DNA of 16,841 nt from Terfezia claveryi (Eukaryota > Ascomycota > Pezizomycetes > Pezizales > Pezizaceae), in the NCBI GenBank assembly GCA_015179025.1, contig WHUX01000619.1:1-16841 (forward strand), read 5' to 3'. The notes under the pieces were generated by a model. It did not search any database. It was not told the DNA's origin and saw only the letters and a program-made list of their open reading frames with translations. The translations under genes and the position numbers were made by a program. Within the stretch, counting starts at the first letter, position 1. The number at the start of each line of letters is the position of its first letter. Shown one piece after another: positions 8,820 to 16,380 of the stretch.

Positions 8820-9992
8820 ATGCCTATGAACTAGGCCGACTTCGGTAGCTATCACCAGACTATTGTTAATATCTATCTTGCTACAAATATATTAGGTCAA
8901 CTGCTAGAATCAGCCATACATAAAGGACAACAAAAACAGACTAGAGCCAATGATGAAGTCACAATACTTACTAAAGACCTTCTCTCATACTAGGCTGACC
9001 TTACCTCCTACTAGAACAATCTCGCAACTGCTCAGAATGACTTAGTCAATGAAAGAAGAACTATCCAGACCCTGAATAAGGCACTAGACATAATTGGATT
9101 TCAAATAGCTCTAGCACCCTAAACATCCTAGGCACCTAAAACTCAAGATCTCCCCACCCTACCAAGGTTTAATAGCAACAGGACTTGCCTGAAAGCCTAG
9201 AAAAATTCCATTAAGATCAAACTGAATGGGGATGCTGCAAAGTTGCCTACTGTTCAGTACTAATTAGCCTATGTATATAGCCTACTGAAGAGCATAGCTT
9301 TAGACTAAGTCAAACCCTATATACTCGATGACTGCTTCAACCTCCCTGACTTTACTACTTTATTCATAATCCTTGACTACACTTTTGGAGACCGAGATCC
9401 TGTAGGTACAGCCACTCATACTCTCTGAGAACTAAAACAGAAAGGTCATGACCTCTCAGCGTATATGAGCAAATTCTCAAAGTTGGTAGTAGAGGTGGAG
9501 TAGAATGATCAGGTGAAGTGGAAACAATTCGAGGAAGGCCTCAATATTGAGCTCAAAAAGGCCCTCTTACAATCTTCAGATGTTAAGACCCTCAACAAAT
9601 ACATTAATCAGGCATCTAAAATCGAGCAAAAATTGGCTAGGTTGAGAGCCCAGACCAGTGCCTCCAGTACCTATCGGCCTCCTATTAGAGCCCAGCACCC
9701 CCAGCAACAACCTCAACTCTAGAACCCTAACCCTCAGACCCAAGCTATAGCTAATAAGCCAGCCTACCTGTCTCTAGTGGCTGGTGGCACCACCCCTATA
9801 GATTTATCATTAGGAAGACTCCACCTGACCCAAGAAGAGAGGAAATGTTGCTGCCACAATGGGTTATGCATTGCATGTAGAAAAGGGGATCACTTCATTG
9901 CAGCCTGTCCTTTGAGAAAGAAGTACTCCCTAGCTATACATATAGTGGCCAAGATCCTAGAGGAGTTGGGAAAAGCGGAGTCCCTTACCTAG
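8820..9992 (+). pseudogene. gag: gag remnant of element II with intact CCHC knuckle
   Basis: Gag would package the element RNA. From ATG 8820 (MPMN, then a TAG at an expected Gln) the frame continues through NILGQLLESAIHKGQQK, a probable coiled coil (NDLVNERRTIQTLNKALDI) and the capsid region beginning DLPTLPRFNSNR. The part at 9513-9720 (KWKQFEEGLNIELKKAL) is a typical Retrotrans_gag C-terminal end. The Pro/Gln-rich linker is followed by a complete knuckle at 9867-9908, CIACRKGDHFIAAC, spacing C-x2-C-x4-H-x4-C. Nearly all stops in this frame are TAG or TAA at places where Gln fits. There is no clear indel from 8820 to 9965, about 380 codons. The frame ends at TAG 9990-9992. It is closer to chromovirus Gags than to the Gag of element I. 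Confidence 0.82.
9968..9974 (+). promoter_or_regulatory. possible -1 ribosomal frameshift site GGGAAAA
   Basis: In the gag frame the codons are TTG GGA AAA, so the heptamer G GGA AAA has the X XXY YYZ form. A -1 slip here gives SGVPYLVADTSKG and joins gag to the open protease frame. A one-base indel in a dead copy would look the same. I did not identify a pseudoknot downstream. Confidence 0.4.
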
Positions 9993-10556
9993 TTGCTGAC
10001 ACTAGCAAAGGACCTATTATAGGTCATTTATCTTTATTTGCATTTGCTTTGCCTGCATCTATGTCCATTGATGAATCTCACTTATTTGGTAAGTATTTTG
10101 TAGTACCAATAACTGTTAAATTCAATAGTAAAATAGTGGTAACATCAGCTGTCATAGATTGTAGTACTTCAGGAATTGCATTCATTGATCAGACCTTGGT
10201 CAGTAAAAATTCTATACCAATCTCCAAGTTAAAAATCTCCTACCTTCTCAATATTATTGATAGCTGCCCTATCTCTTCCAGGGCTATCACTGACCTTGCA
10301 TACTTGCCTAGTGCTATTGAAGACCACTCAGAAAGTCTCTTGATGTTTGTAACCAAGCTTAAATACCCTATTGTTCTGGGGATCCCATGGCTCTGAATGC
10401 ATGATATTTCTATTAACCATGGCTCTTATACCTTGAATTTCAATAGTGGGTATTGTAAGAAGCACTGTAGTGCTCCAAGGACTACCTTTAAAGGGCTATG
10501 TACTCTACCACCCCCGGTAGAAAACCTTAGCTTGATGGTTACTAAAACCTCTTTAC
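9975..10556 (+). pseudogene. pol: retropepsin-like protease remnant of element II
   Basis: The -1 frame relative to gag is open from 9975 to 10393. It contains KYFVVPITVKFNSKIVV, then the active-site strand AVIDCSTSG with Asp at 10157-10159. The usual D-S/T-G is changed to D-C-S, so activity is unlikely. It closes with YPIVLGIPWL, the second retropepsin signature. The TGA at 10394-10396 fits an Arg codon CGA changed by one transition, since the family continues WLR-H-x-x-x-I-N, and MHDISINHGSYTLNFN follows in frame. The remnant continues to about 10556, where it is cut by the LTR of the opposite-strand element III. No reverse transcriptase follows on this strand. Confidence 0.78.
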
Positions 10557-11074
10557 TGTAATAATGGCTCTAGAGACAAGGTGACTAAGAGGTACACTGG
10601 AGCAAGGGCAGGGCTAGGGTAAGACACATATATGAACACTATGTATATAACTAAGAGAAAGCTGGGACAGGAGGCAAGGGTAAGAGGCAAGAGAGGCAGT
10701 AGGTAAGAGGCATGAGACACATAGAGGCAGTTGCTACATATGTTAGAGGAAGGCAGCTATACTATAGAGCTATTTACGAGACAAAGAGGTACACAAGGGA
10801 GGTATACAAGCGCTGGGAAAGGCAAGGTCCTATATTGGATATATAAGATATTAGATAGGGATCCAATGAGAGAGCAGAGAAACGAAGATATATATACATG
10901 ATTTCAGGCCAAGGCCGTGGAAGGAATAAGCTTCCCGAAATTCCTATCTTGGAAACTAAGATAACAATCATCTATCGATAATACTCGAACAAGCCTATTC
11001 GAGTGTCAGAATAGCACAATACCCGAACAAGCCTGTTCGAGTATTAAATCAAGACGAAGAACACAGTTGTGACA
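10557..11074 (-). repeat. LTR1: 3' LTR of element III, about 518 bp
   Basis: It aligns over its whole length with 13563-14128 in the same orientation. On the - strand it runs from TGTCACAACTGTG at 11074 to a TTACA end at 10557. The polypurine tract lies just outside at 11080-11087. Compared with LTR2 most differences are TA here against CA or TG there, for example within 10716-10770. Its right boundary could instead be near 11107, because the bases there partly mirror the left end. Confidence 0.75.
10986..11039. repeat. two CGAACA-N4-TGTTCG-type palindromes in LTR1
   Basis: Cores are CGAACAAGCCTATTCG at 10986-11001 and CGAACAAGCCTGTTCG at 11024-11039. They are the same 16-base unit as in LTR3 and LTR2, here near the 5' end of the LTR in its own orientation. 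Confidence 0.85.
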
Positions 11075-11079
11075 CTATT

Positions 11080-11087
11080 CCCCCTTT
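11080..11087 (-). promoter_or_regulatory. polypurine tract of element III (AAAGGGGG on - strand)
   Basis: CCCCCTTT on the + strand reads AAAGGGGG on the coding strand and lies a few bases before the TGTCAC start of LTR1. Element IV has the same arrangement at 14133-14141, which supports the assignment. Confidence 0.7.
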
Positions 11088-11199
11088 AAGCTAGAGCTCT
11101 AATGATAGAGGCCTAGGCACAACAACTGGCAAACCACTACAGGGAACAACAACATATGAAAACAACAACAAGGACAAAAACAATAATAAGAATGCAAAG

Positions 11200-11420
11200 T
11201 CATGATCTCAGTAGACTGGGCAAGGCTTCCTAAAGTATCACTGGTAGAACAGGGTGACCAAATCCTATACATTCTCTAAGTCCTTTGTAGGTTGCTAGGT
11301 AGTCTTCTCATCCTCTACTCACTTGACCTCATACTAAACTCACCCATAGTGTTTTCTGGAGTTCAGTACCTCCTCAACCTCCCACTTTTCTTCACCTGCA
11401 ATCACTATGGGAGGGGGTGC
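11200..11420 (-). pseudogene. pol: chromodomain at the C-terminus of element III Pol
   Basis: Chromodomains bind modified histone tails and can steer integration to heterochromatin. Reading leftward from about 11400, KWEVEEVLNSRKHYG begins the fold (Trp codon at 11382-11384), followed after stops by YEVK and VEDEKTT, then QPTKDLENV. Stops in the fold fall where Trp or Gln is expected. The homologous fold in element IV helps to define it. It directly follows a hinge with YLGKSTLHPLP / LLGQKHP. Confidence 0.75.
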
Positions 11421-12800
11421 AGGGTGCTTTTGCCCAAGTAAGGGGTCGTTGGCAGCTGGTTCAATCTTTGAGACGTGAACAACTGAGTAGTGTTTGATAT
11501 CATTAGGGAACCTCAACAGTAGGTGTAAGTACCCACATTCCCTAATACCTTATATAGCCTCAGGAACTTATAGTCTAGCTTATGAGAAGATCGTTCTGTC
11601 TAGAAGTGCTAACTAGAGAGCCATACCTTATCTCTTAGCTAATACCTAGGGGCTGGCAACCGTGATCTATTAGTATATTCAGCTTGCCTAGCCTGCATAT
11701 ATCCCAGCTCGGCTTTCAGGGTAGAGTGGAGCTCTGCAATTCTAACTGCGAGCTCCTTAGCCGGAGGGTGGATTCTTTGCCTGAGTGCTAGAGCATCCAT
11801 GAATCGGGGGTGCCAACCATAATTAGCCAGGAAGAAGGAGGTTTTCAAGGACTCTAAGAACTAGTTGTTTGTAGCGAACTCGCAGGTTGCCAATAAGGAC
11901 ACCCAGTTATTCTGCTAGTGGTTGACATAGGCTCATAGATATTGTTCCATAATAGCATTCATCCTCTCTGACTAGCCATCAGTCTGGAAGTGGTAAGCTA
12001 TTGAGAGGCTTATCTTAATTACCAAAAGCTCACAGAATGCTTTCTAGAACTCTGAGGTGAACTGAGGCCCTCGGTTGGATACAACAGATTCGGGGAGGCC
12101 ATGATACCAAAACACGTTAGTGAGGTAGAGATTGGCTAGCTCCGGAGTAGAGCATGTATTCTAGCAAGGTATAATATGGCTCATTTTAGTCAACTGGTCT
12201 ACCACTATAAGAATGGCATTAAACCCTGAATCTTCTAGCAGCTCAGTCACGAAGTCCATAGTCAGGTATTGCCAGGGCCGATTCAGGATCTTTAGGGGCT
12301 TCAAAGTTCCATAAGGGGCATGGCGAGTAGGCTTTGACCTTCTACAGGAATAGCAGTTCCACATATACCTTTCTATATCTTTCCGCTAATTGATCTAGGT
12401 ATACTACCTGGCTAGTAGCTCTAACGTCTTAGCTATCTCAGAGTGGCCAATGGCTAAAGTGTCATAGTATTCCCTAATTATACTTAAACACAAGTTCCCT
12501 TCTAGTATGTACAGTTGGTCTAGATGGTATAGAAGGCTATCCTAAATGGTATACTCAGCCAGGGAAATCTTGGTGTGATGGCATTGTCTGGACTCTATTG
12601 TGGCAATTATATCCTTGACCAAGGGGTCCTCCGTATGTGCCTGTCATATCTGCAGAAGGAGGTCAGCTCCAGCATCAGCATTAGCAAGGGTATTGGCTAC
12701 TAGGTCGAGATTTTCAGGCTTCAGTACCACTTGATTTTGGTACTTCAGCCTTTTATCCCCCTCTTTAGAGAGGTCTCCTGATCTCCTAGTCAGTGCATCC
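11421..12800 (-). pseudogene. pol: integrase of element III
   Basis: Order on the - strand: zinc finger, catalytic core, C-terminal region. In the finger, GHSEIAKTLELLARQYT keeps one His, while the HDT motif reads YDT; the Cys pair NCYSC is kept (12161-12364 region). Catalytic Asp at 12254-12256 (LTMDFVTELLED) is kept. The second Asp is changed to Asn (codon 12074-12076, SNRGPQFTS). Catalytic Glu is kept at 11966-11968 (SERMNAIMEQYL), two codons after a TAG in place of the expected Gln. The C-terminal part (11639-11848) reads FFLANYGWHPRFMDAL and AELGYMQARQAEYTNRSR. Loss of one core Asp plus several stops means no activity. The frame is well preserved, so damage is mostly transitions. Confidence 0.88.
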
Positions 12801-13200
12801 GGCTCACCCCCAGTCTTTCCAGGCCGATGCCTAATCTTGAAGTTAAAATGGGATAAGAATTCCGAGCACCTAGCCTAGCGGCAATTTAGCAACTTGGTGG
12901 TTGTGAAGTATTCCAGGTTCTTGTGGTTAGAGAGAACCTCAATAACCCCTTTTGCCAATTCTAGGTATAGTCTCCATTCCTTAAACGCCTTTATAATAGC
13001 CATTAATTCTTTATCATAGATTTCATAATTACACTCTGCGGTAGAGTACTTTTTGGAGAAATAGGCTACAGGGTAGAGAATACCATTAACGTACTGGGAC
13101 AGGATTCCAGCAGAGATATAGTCGGAGGCATCTATTTCCATGATACATTCGCTATTAGAGTCAAAGTGGGCCAGGATTGGGGCTCAGTAAAAGGCTTCCT
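12801..13200 (-). pseudogene. pol: RNase H domain of element III
   Basis: The open part lies at 12875-13141 on the - strand. It shows [17 protein letters not shown] with the first catalytic Asp and [19 protein letters not shown] with the catalytic Glu. The third acidic position is Asn (codon 12926-12928, [11 protein letters not shown]) where Asp is normal. Downstream are [26 protein letters not shown] and the start of integrase. The sequence type differs clearly from element I's RNase H, so the two belong to different lineages. Confidence 0.88.
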
Positions 13201-13562
13201 TAAGCTTCTCGAAGGTAGACTGGGCTTCTGGACTCTACTGGAAGCGTTGGCCTCTTTCCATGCTCTTGGTCTTGGTTAGTACTATCAGTGGTGCCACGAT
13301 CTTCAAATATCTCAAAATGAACCGGCGATAGAAGTTAGCAAAACTTAGGAAGGCCTGAATATCCTTGAGATTCACAGGGGTTTTCCATTCTTGGATTGCA
13401 GTGACTTTGGCAGGGTCTATTCTAATGCCTTCTATAGTTATGATCAAGCCCAGGTACTTTACCTCTTGGACATGAAAGTTACATTTTTCCAGCTTCAGGT
13501 ATAACTCAGCTTGCTCCAACTTCTCCAGTACTTGTCGGATGTGGATCTTGTATTATACTAGG
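13201..13562 (-). pseudogene. pol: C-terminal end of reverse transcriptase of element III, cut by LTR2
   Basis: On the - strand the sequence starts at about 13550 with KIHIRQVLEKLEQAELYLKL and continues with EKCNFHVQEVKYLGLIIT, the thumb region just after the catalytic YxDD box, which is absent. The connection follows: FLSFANFYRRFILRY, with the normal G of the motif replaced by S. The break at 13562/13563 coincides with the end of LTR2, suggesting that element IV inserted here or that the two recombined. Confidence 0.85.
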
Positions 13563-14128
13563 TGTAACGAGAGCTTTGAGGGACAAGGCAACTAAGGGGT
13601 ATACCGGGGCAGTAGCAAGAGGGAATTGCACACGTAAAAGCATTACATATATGATCTGGTGAAAGACTAAAGTAAGATACATATAGGAATACTATATGTG
13701 TGACCAGGGGAAGGCTGAGACAGGAAGCAAGGGCAAGAGGTAAGAGAGGCAGAGAGCAAGAGACATGAGACACATGGAGGCAGTTGCCACATATGTCAAG
13801 GGAGGCAGCTGTACTGCAGAGTTATTTGTGCGAGACAAAGGTGTGCACAAAAGAGGTGTATAAGTGCTGGGAAAAGCAAGGTCCTGTATTAGGCATACAA
13901 GATATTGGATGGGGATCCAACAAGAGGGCAGAGAAACGAAAATATATCTATATAATTCTAGGCCAAGGCCATGGAAGGAATAAGCTTCTTGAGATTCCTA
14001 TCTCAAAAGATAAGATAACAATCACCTATCAATGACACCTAAACAAGCCTATTCGAGTGTCAAAACAGCACGACACCCGAACAAGCATATTCAAGTATCA
14101 AATCGAGACTAAAAACATAGTTGTGATA
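13563..14128 (-). repeat. LTR2: 3' LTR of element IV, about 566 bp
   Basis: It is a direct repeat of LTR1 (10557-11074). The left end TGTAACGAGAGCT is better preserved than in LTR1. The right end near 14128 reads GTTGTGATA, where LTR1 has GTTGTGACA. An alternative right boundary at about 14161 is suggested by AGCTCCCGTAAC (14149-14160), a near-inverse of the left end. It abuts element III on the left without a visible target duplication, because the right flank is internal sequence of element IV. Confidence 0.75.
14033..14093. repeat. two CGAACA-N4-TGTTCG-type palindromes in LTR2, degenerate
   Basis: Cores are at 14040-14055 (TAAACAAGCCTATTCG) and 14078-14093 (CGAACAAGCATATTCA). The first is framed by TGACA at 14033-14037 and TGTCA at 14058-14062. 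Most departures from the consensus are C/T or G/A changes. Confidence 0.75.
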
Positions 14129-14132
14129 CTAT

Positions 14133-14141
14133 CCCCCCTTT
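14133..14141 (-). promoter_or_regulatory. polypurine tract of element IV (AAAGGGGGG on - strand)
   Basis: CCCCCCTTT on the + strand is AAAGGGGGG on the coding strand, four bases before the likely LTR2 start. It matches the tract of element III at the same relative place. Confidence 0.7.
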
Positions 14142-14269
14142 AGGCTAGAGCTCCCGTAACGGGAGCCTGGGTACAGCAACTAGCGAATAATACAGAAAAC
14201 AACAAGTGTGATAACGAGGACTCTAACCCCAACTCCAAACAACAACAAGAACATAAACAACAACAAGAA

Positions 14270-14560
14270 TGTAAAGTCACGACCTCAGTTGACTAGGCAA
14301 GGCTTCCTGAGGTATCGCTAGTGGAACAGGGTAACTAAATCCTACACATTCTCCAAGTTCTGTGCAGGTTGCTAAGTAGCCTCCTTATCCCCCAGCCATT
14401 TGACCTTATACTACAAACACCCATACCTCTTCTGTGAGTCTAGTACCTCCTCAACTTCCCATTCCTCCTCACCTTCGATAACTACAGGAGGGGGTGGGGG
14501 GTGTTTCTGTCCTAGAAGAGGGTCCTCTATAGCAGGCTTGATCTCAGAGATATGGACAAC
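14270..14560 (-). pseudogene. pol: chromodomain at the C-terminus of element IV Pol
   Basis: The - strand reading 14641-14411 ends with PPPPPVVIEGEEEWEVEEVL and DSQKRYGCL, then after a TAG continues YKVKW and QPAQNLENV. This is the same chromodomain as in element III, with a Pro-rich hinge before it. EEWEVEEVLDS is the first strand; the aromatic and KW positions are kept. Stops fall at expected Gln or Trp codons. Confidence 0.8.
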
Positions 14561-15620
14561 TAGGTGGCATTTGATGTCCTTGGGGAACCTTAGTCGATAG
14601 GCATAAGTATCCATAGTGGCTAACATCTCGAATAGACACAAGAACTTGTGGTTAAGTATGTGAGATAGCCGCTCTATCCAGAAGTGCTGGCTGGAGAACT
14701 ATACCTTGTCCCCTAGCTGGTATCTGGGGGCTAGCAGCTATAATCTATTGGCATATTCAGCTTGCCTAGCTTGTGTATATCACAGCTTGGCTTCTAGGGT
14801 ACAGTGGAGTTTAGTGATCTCAACCATGAACTTCTTAGCTGGAGGGTGGGCTTTTCACAGAGGCATCAGGGCATCTACAAACTGGGGGTGCCAACTATAG
14901 TTAGTTAGGAATGGTGAGGTTTTAGAGGATTCCGAGATCTGGTTGTTTGTGGCAAACTCGCAGGTAGCCAGTAACAAAACCTACTTATCCTGCTGGTAAT
15001 TAACAATGGCCCGCAAATATTGCTCCATAATAGTATTTATCCTCTACAATTGGCCGTCTGTCTGGTAGTAATATACTGTAAACAAATATACTTTAACTTC
15101 TAGAAGCTCACAGGAGGCTCTCCAAAAGCCTAAGGTAAACTGAGGGCTACAGTAGAACACAATAAATTAAGGGAGCCTGTGATACCAGAACACATTATTG
15201 AGGTAGAGGTTGGCCAGCTCCTAAGCAGAACAAGTGTCCCGACAAGGTACGACATGCCTCATTTTTGTCAACCAGTCCACTACTATTAGGATAGCATTGA
15301 ATCCCAAGTCTTCTGGCAATTCCATTATGAAATCTATGGTCAGGTACAGACACGGCCAATTAAGGATATCTAGGGGCTTCAGAGTACTATATGGGGTATG
15401 GTGGACAGGCTTAGCCTGTTTGCATATATGGCAATTCTATATGTACCACTCTACATTCGACTTCTACTAGTTAATCCAGATATAATCCCTAGACAGAAGT
15501 TCTAACATCTTGGCTACTCCAAGGTAACTTGCCACCAAGGTATCTTAGTGCTCCTCTATCAGCCTCAGCCTTAACCCTCCTCCTTCTAGTATACAGAGTT
15601 GTTTGCAGTGGTATTGTAAG
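14561..15620 (-). pseudogene. pol: partial integrase of element IV
   Basis: From right to left: KQLCILEGGG, the zinc finger with NCHICKQAKP, then LTIDFIMELPEDLGFNAILI with the first catalytic Asp. The SDRGPQFT motif reads FYCSPQFT, so the second Asp is lost. The catalytic Glu codon in QTDGQSER is a TAG (QTDGQL, stop, R). Later come LLATCEFATNNQI and SPFLTNYSWHPQFVDAL. Both key residues are gone and several stops are present, so this copy is more damaged than element III at the active site. Confidence 0.85.
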
Positions 15621-15914
15621 TGTGTATAATAGGGACTGGAGAATCAGATTAGATTAGATAAGATAATCTAATCTAATCAGATAATCTCAAGCTAGTAATG
15701 TATACTACAAAGTAGATTACTAATAGTGTATTATTAATCCTCACTATTAAAGTTATTACTAGTAGCATAAGATTACTGTAATAGGTAAAGTAGTATAGGA
15801 GTGCCAAAGGCACTTAGAATATAACCAGTGGAACTTCTATATTGATTGTACTCTAACTATCTTCTGATACTAAACTACTCCTTCAACTGAAGGGAAATCA
15901 AGGGGTTTATAACA
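15621..15914 (-). repeat. LTR4: short LTR-like unit, 294 bp
   Basis: It starts TGTGTATAATAGGG and ends TTTATAACA, giving the TGT...ACA form of an LTR; on the - strand TGTTATAA...TTATACACA. On its right GTCCCCTAG reads CTAGGGGAC on the - strand, a weak purine tract that would make it the 3' LTR of the minus-strand chromodomain element. The flanking five bases (GTAAG left, GTCCC right) do not match, so a simple solo LTR with target duplication is not supported. It is AT-rich and contains the hairpin at 15647-15678. Confidence 0.45.
15647..15678. repeat. perfect 13-bp inverted repeat with 6-base loop
   Basis: GATTAGATTAGAT (15647-15659) is followed by AAGATA and then ATCTAATCTAATC (15666-15678). 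The arms are exact and built from the unit GATTA. It lies about 25 bases inside the left end of LTR4. Confidence 0.9.
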
Positions 15915-16380
15915 GTCCCCTAGTGTGGCAGTGCTAGGGCAGTACTGAGGCAGTGCACTATCATCTGACCTATACATGATTTGAAATCAATATAATAGAA
16001 GGTTCTAGATAGTACTTCTAAATACTATCTAGTACAAATTAGGTTAAGTCTTTCCTAGACTTTTACATATGAAAGCATGTGATAACATGTGAAATATTAG
16101 CAAGGCAGATAGCACACAATGTTGTGTGTTTTGAGATGCTTGCTGAGTAAGAAAATACATAAAAAATACATTTGTAAGGGAGAGGGTTAGTCATAAGAGA
16201 TAAGTAAGCCACTTCCTTACATGCCTTCCTGTTTAGATAAAAACTCCATCCTAAGAAATAAACAGGGAAATAGATTTATGCACATTAGTTGTTAACATTC
16301 AATCCATAATACCTATTGTTCCTATTCCTGTAGGAAGTACTACCTTCTGCTCCTGTATCATACCTGATATTATTATACCC
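15915..16380. other. non-coding stretch between LTR4 and the chromodomain remnant
   Basis: I see no gene here. It holds a perfect 10-bp hairpin (CTAGATAGTA at 16005-16014, partner 16023-16032, 8-base loop) and a smaller 7-bp one (CACACAA-TG-TTGTGTG near 16111-16126). If the chromodomain remnant and LTR4 belong together, this would be the 3' untranslated region on the - strand. Confidence 0.45.

Larger units (their letters stand above)
10557..13562 (-). mobile_element. Element III: 5'-truncated chromovirus, - strand
   Basis: It reads from right to left: end of reverse transcriptase, RNase H, integrase, chromodomain, polypurine tract, 3' LTR. Gag, protease and the catalytic half of reverse transcriptase are missing, because at 13563 the sequence changes to the LTR of element IV. 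The chromodomain after integrase places it among chromoviruses of Ty3/gypsy. Confidence 0.85.
13563..15620 (-). mobile_element. Element IV: second 5'-truncated copy of the element III family
   Basis: It aligns with element III from LTR to the integrase zinc finger, with III ending at about 12537 in this alignment. At 15620 the similarity stops and an unrelated LTR-like unit starts. Reverse transcriptase, RNase H and everything before them are missing. Confidence 0.85.

Noticed and set aside
8820..9992. Nuclear code with TAA/TAG as Gln
   Set aside because: Trp codons also became TAG, other stops include TGA, frameshifts are frequent, and LTR comparison shows CpA changes in non-coding DNA.
10774..10971. 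Minus-strand open frame in LTR1
   Set aside because: It is inside a non-coding LTR, with no motif, and is not kept in LTR2.
13784..14035. Open frame of 83 codons on the + strand
   Set aside because: It lies wholly inside LTR2 and is closed by differences in LTR1. No motif is visible.
14400..15470. Three + strand open frames of 64-78 codons
   Set aside because: They lie opposite the integrase and chromodomain of element IV.
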